Below, in pieces: positions 6,862 through 8,173 of a stretch of DNA of 8,173 bases. Source of the stretch: RGDT01 sp046719305 (GTDB lineage Bacteria > Planctomycetota > Planctomycetia > Gemmatales > Gemmataceae); NCBI GenBank assembly GCA_046719305.1, contig JBDNDE010000219.1, forward strand, positions 1 to 8,173, in the 5' to 3' direction. Below the pieces are notes generated by a model that worked only from the letters and a program-made list of their open reading frames with translations, did no database searches and was not told where the DNA came from. The translations under genes were made by a program, and so were the position numbers. How positions within the stretch are numbered: the first letter of the stretch is position 1; every line of letters starts with the position of its first letter.

Positions 6862-7260
6862 TTATCCCTCCGAACCGGCTCGTGACCGGTTCTTTGCAAG
6901 GGTCTGGAGCAAAAGCCAAACCTCGACGATCAGCACATAGATATAGGCTGCAGCGACCCAAAGCAAGAAGGTCGGTTGCTGAAAAATTTCTTCTGTCCAA
7001 TAAAGCAACAGAGTCGTGAACAGCACAAACAGCAGGCGTACCCCACCTGCGGCCAACATGACCATCCCCTGGACGGCAGGCTTTGCTACAACCATTTGCT
7101 CGATGATCACCAAGGTAAGTACGGCCGGTAGGGTCACAATCGCCACTGAAACGAGGCAATAGAACAAGAGCAAATCCCCACCCAACAAACGCGCAGGCAT
7201 GCCAACGACCAAGCTAAACAAGGCCGACGCCGTTAGCAATTGCAACACCCGTGCGATCAC
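6862..7260 (-). CDS. atpI: ATP synthase accessory membrane protein, AtpI-like (subunit I)
   Basis: This 132-residue, strongly hydrophobic protein has four likely transmembrane segments (about 6-22, 29-54, 66-88, 98-121) and a short basic tail. Position just before atpB, size and topology match subunit I, which in other bacteria helps c-ring assembly. An Arg within the third helix (GGVRLLFVL, Arg75) is a position often basic in this family. The start is GTG at 7260, overlapping the upstream stop as GTGA (7257-7260), with GAGGAA (7271-7276) 10 nt upstream. Sequence conservation in the family is low, so the name rests mostly on context and topology. The stop is 3 nt before atpB. Confidence 0.82.
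   Translation of the reverse strand: MIARVLQLLTASALFSLVVGMPARLLGGDLLLFYCLVSVAIVTLPAVLTLVIIEQMVVAKPAVQGMVMLAAGGVRLLFVLFTTLLLYWTEEIFQQPTFLLWVAAAYIYVLIVEVWLLLQTLAKNRSRAGSEG
6866..6871 (-). promoter_or_regulatory. Ribosome binding site of atpB
   Basis: GGAGGG on the minus strand lies 7 nt before the ATG at 6858. It sits inside the last codons of the atpI-like gene, so the two genes are tightly packed. Confidence 0.7.
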
Positions 7261-7496
7261 GATACCGATTTTCCTCGGGTTGAATCAGGGCCAGCCTTCG
7301 GTTGCGATAGCCGGACCAGGTGAATCATTGCGGCGCTGAAGCCAAGCAGGGTTCCGCCAATCAGGCCCCAGGGAGCAATCCCCAGCCAGCGGTCCACAGC
7401 CAAACCGATCACTGCAGGCGCGATCATCTCGACCCCCACCACAGATAGGGCAAGTAGACGCGCCAACAACGGACGGTCGACCGGTTTCCCGATCAT
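7257..7496 (-). CDS. AtpZ/AtpI-family small membrane protein (ATPase gene 1)
   Basis: This 79-residue protein has two transmembrane helices (about 14-34 and 41-62). They are joined by the pattern GLAVDRWLGIAPWGL, with glycines spaced through helix 2 (GGTLLGFS) and an Arg at its end (LVRL). This fits the AtpZ-type 'ATPase gene 1' family that leads many atp operons. Work in Bacillus links AtpZ with AtpI to magnesium/calcium handling and assembly; that role is not shown by this sequence. I choose the ATG at 7496, with a GGGGG run 5 nt upstream (7502-7506). A TTG at 7511 would add five residues but has no ribosome site. The stop overlaps the atpI-like GTG by 4 nt. It is the first gene of the operon. 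Confidence 0.8.
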   Translation of the reverse strand: MIGKPVDRPLLARLLALSVVGVEMIAPAVIGLAVDRWLGIAPWGLIGGTLLGFSAAMIHLVRLSQPKAGPDSTRGKSVS

Positions 7497-7541
7497 TCGG
7501 ACCCCCGGCAAACGGAATCACGCCGTTTCACTACATTCCCT

Positions 7542-7569
7542 ATCATGGCGGATTCGAGCCAAGTGACAA
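7542..7569 (-). promoter_or_regulatory. Candidate sigma70-type promoter of the atp operon
   Basis: On the minus strand TTGTCA (7564-7569, 5 of 6 to the -35 consensus) is followed after 16 nt by CATGAT (7542-7547, 4 of 6 to the -10 consensus). Transcription would start near 7535, leaving a leader of about 40 nt before the atpZ-like ATG. Location and orientation fit, but the match is modest and planctomycete promoters are poorly defined, so this is a candidate only. Confidence 0.35.
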
Positions 7570-7574
7570 GGGGG

Positions 7575-7598
7575 AGTTCGTGAAATTTTTCTCGAACT
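7575..7598. repeat. 24-bp imperfect palindrome just upstream of the candidate promoter
   Basis: The stretch begins AGTTCG and ends CGAACT. Ten of the 12 symmetric pairs match, and the centre is A/T-rich (GAAATTTTTC). It starts 5 bp beyond the candidate -35 hexamer (7564-7569). Such a dyad could bind a dimeric regulator; no known operator is recognised. Confidence 0.5.
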
Positions 7599-7950
7599 TG
7601 CCCGAGTGTCCTCTACAACGCTGGCAGGTCCCCTCTCTCCCTCTGAACCCTTCACCTCACCTCGACGAGCGGTCGATTGCTTCGGACGATTCCCTTAAAT
7701 TGCATTGGGCACTTCCTCATGTTGCACTTTCTCATTCTCAGGGGGTTGCAATTCCCGTAGACCGGCGATGGTCTGTTGCATTTCAGTCCACCCAGACCAC
7801 CCTCCTTCGGACGCAATAGGTGGTGCGCCCTGATTTGGCCTCGGCCTGGTTCAGATCACCACGGAGTACGGACCCAGAGTGACAAACTTAACTGTTCGCT
7901 GGGTAAACAGAGAACCCAGGGATCGGATAATAGACTGGCCCCACAGGAGT

Positions 7951-8011
7951 AATGAGCATCTGCTTAAAATGAGCGTCTGCTTGAAATGAGCATCCGCTTG
8001 AAAATGAGCAT
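7951..8011. repeat. 17-bp tandem repeat, three copies plus a partial fourth
   Basis: Units lie at 7951-7967, 7968-7984 and 7985-8001, then one extra A and a 9-bp partial unit at 8003-8011. The consensus is AATGAGCATCTGCTTGA, and each copy differs from it at one position. The core AGCA-TC-TGCT of the first copy is a perfect 4+4 dyad; copies 2 and 3 each lose one base pair of it. The period of 17 is not a multiple of three, which argues against a protein repeat. The role is unknown: regulator binding sites or a simple minisatellite are both possible. Confidence 0.85.
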
Positions 8012-8087
8012 GGCGTGACGATCTCGGACATTCCAGACGAGGTATAGCTCCAGCGTGGCCGAGGGCGGACACCTGCAAGCCAGGACA

Positions 8088-8110
8088 GGCCGTCCACACA
8101 CTGGACGGCC
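8088..8110. repeat. Perfect inverted repeat, 9-bp stem and 5-nt loop
   Basis: GGCCGTCCA (8088-8096), loop CACAC, TGGACGGCC (8102-8110). The stem is GC-rich and would be very stable as RNA. No T-run follows on either strand, so it is not a classical intrinsic terminator. It could still end transcription of a gene beyond the right edge, or be a protein-binding dyad. Confidence 0.75.
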
Positions 8111-8173
8111 GACCCCAGGAGAGTTAGAGTTCAGAACACCCATTGTCAGACGGTCAAGCATCCTGCCGGAACT

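Larger units (their letters stand above)
7497..8173. other. Intergenic region upstream of the atp operon, no convincing gene
   Basis: These 677 bases contain only short open frames with no recognisable protein features. They hold the candidate promoter and dyad near 7542-7598, a near-duplicated 12-mer (7709-7720 and 7724-7735), three copies of a 6-mer and its complement around 7872-7919, a 17-bp tandem repeat (7951-8011) and a strong hairpin (8088-8110). I found no tRNA, IS end or coding homology. The next gene upstream is outside the window. Confidence 0.6.

Noticed and set aside
7580..7819. Plus-strand 79-codon frame starting with GTG after a GGGGGAG stretch, divergent from the atp operon
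   Set aside because: The predicted protein has no recognisable domain and an unstructured Pro/Ser/His/Leu composition, and its start lies inside the 24-bp dyad. The apparent ribosome site is only 3 nt from the GTG.
7845..7866. T-arm-like stretch GGTTCAGATCACC suggesting a tRNA
   Set aside because: The flanking five bases do not pair as a T stem and no acceptor, D or anticodon arm is found around it.
7851..8161. Three overlapping minus-strand frames of 65-82 codons
   Set aside because: They overlap one another in different frames, cross the 17-bp tandem repeat whose period breaks frame, and show no family features.

Overview
The window carries most of one bacterial F1Fo ATP synthase operon, entirely on the minus strand, followed on its promoter side by about 680 bases with no convincing gene. 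Read in the direction of transcription (right to left) the order is atpZ-like, atpI-like, atpB (a), atpE (c), atpF (b), atpH (delta), atpA (alpha), atpG (gamma) and atpD (beta). atpD runs off the left edge about 15 codons short of its expected end. The epsilon gene atpC, if it follows, lies outside the window.

The source looks like a planctomycete or close relative. This is an inference from memory of family features: a long acidic insert in alpha, a His/Glu-rich insert in subunit a, signal-like leaders on subunits b and c, and a moderately GC-rich sequence. No ribosomal RNA or other taxonomic marker is present to confirm it.

Layout: 1-1397 atpD (partial); 1446-2354 atpG; 2436-4148 atpA; 4111-4734 atpH; 4731-5360 atpF; 5420-5737 atpE; 5833-6858 atpB; 6862-7260 atpI-like; 7257-7496 atpZ-like; 7497-8173 non-coding. 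Four junctions are very tight: GTGA overlap atpZ/atpI, 3 nt atpI/atpB, ATGA overlap atpF/atpH, and a 38-nt overlap atpH/atpA. Together with the single orientation they argue for one transcript. Subunits a, b and c form the membrane proton channel and rotor. Delta and b form the stator. Alpha, beta and gamma form the catalytic head and shaft. The two small leading membrane proteins are the usual accessory/assembly factors.

The enzyme looks functional: Walker A and B motifs, the catalytic Glu of beta, the arginine finger of alpha, the essential Arg of a and the carboxylate of c are all present. The c-subunit residues favour proton over sodium coupling. The least explained DNA lies upstream of the operon: a candidate promoter with a 24-bp imperfect dyad just upstream of it, three tandem copies of a 17-bp unit that each contain a small dyad, and a perfect 9-bp-stem hairpin. 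I see no new defence, mobile or biosynthetic system here.
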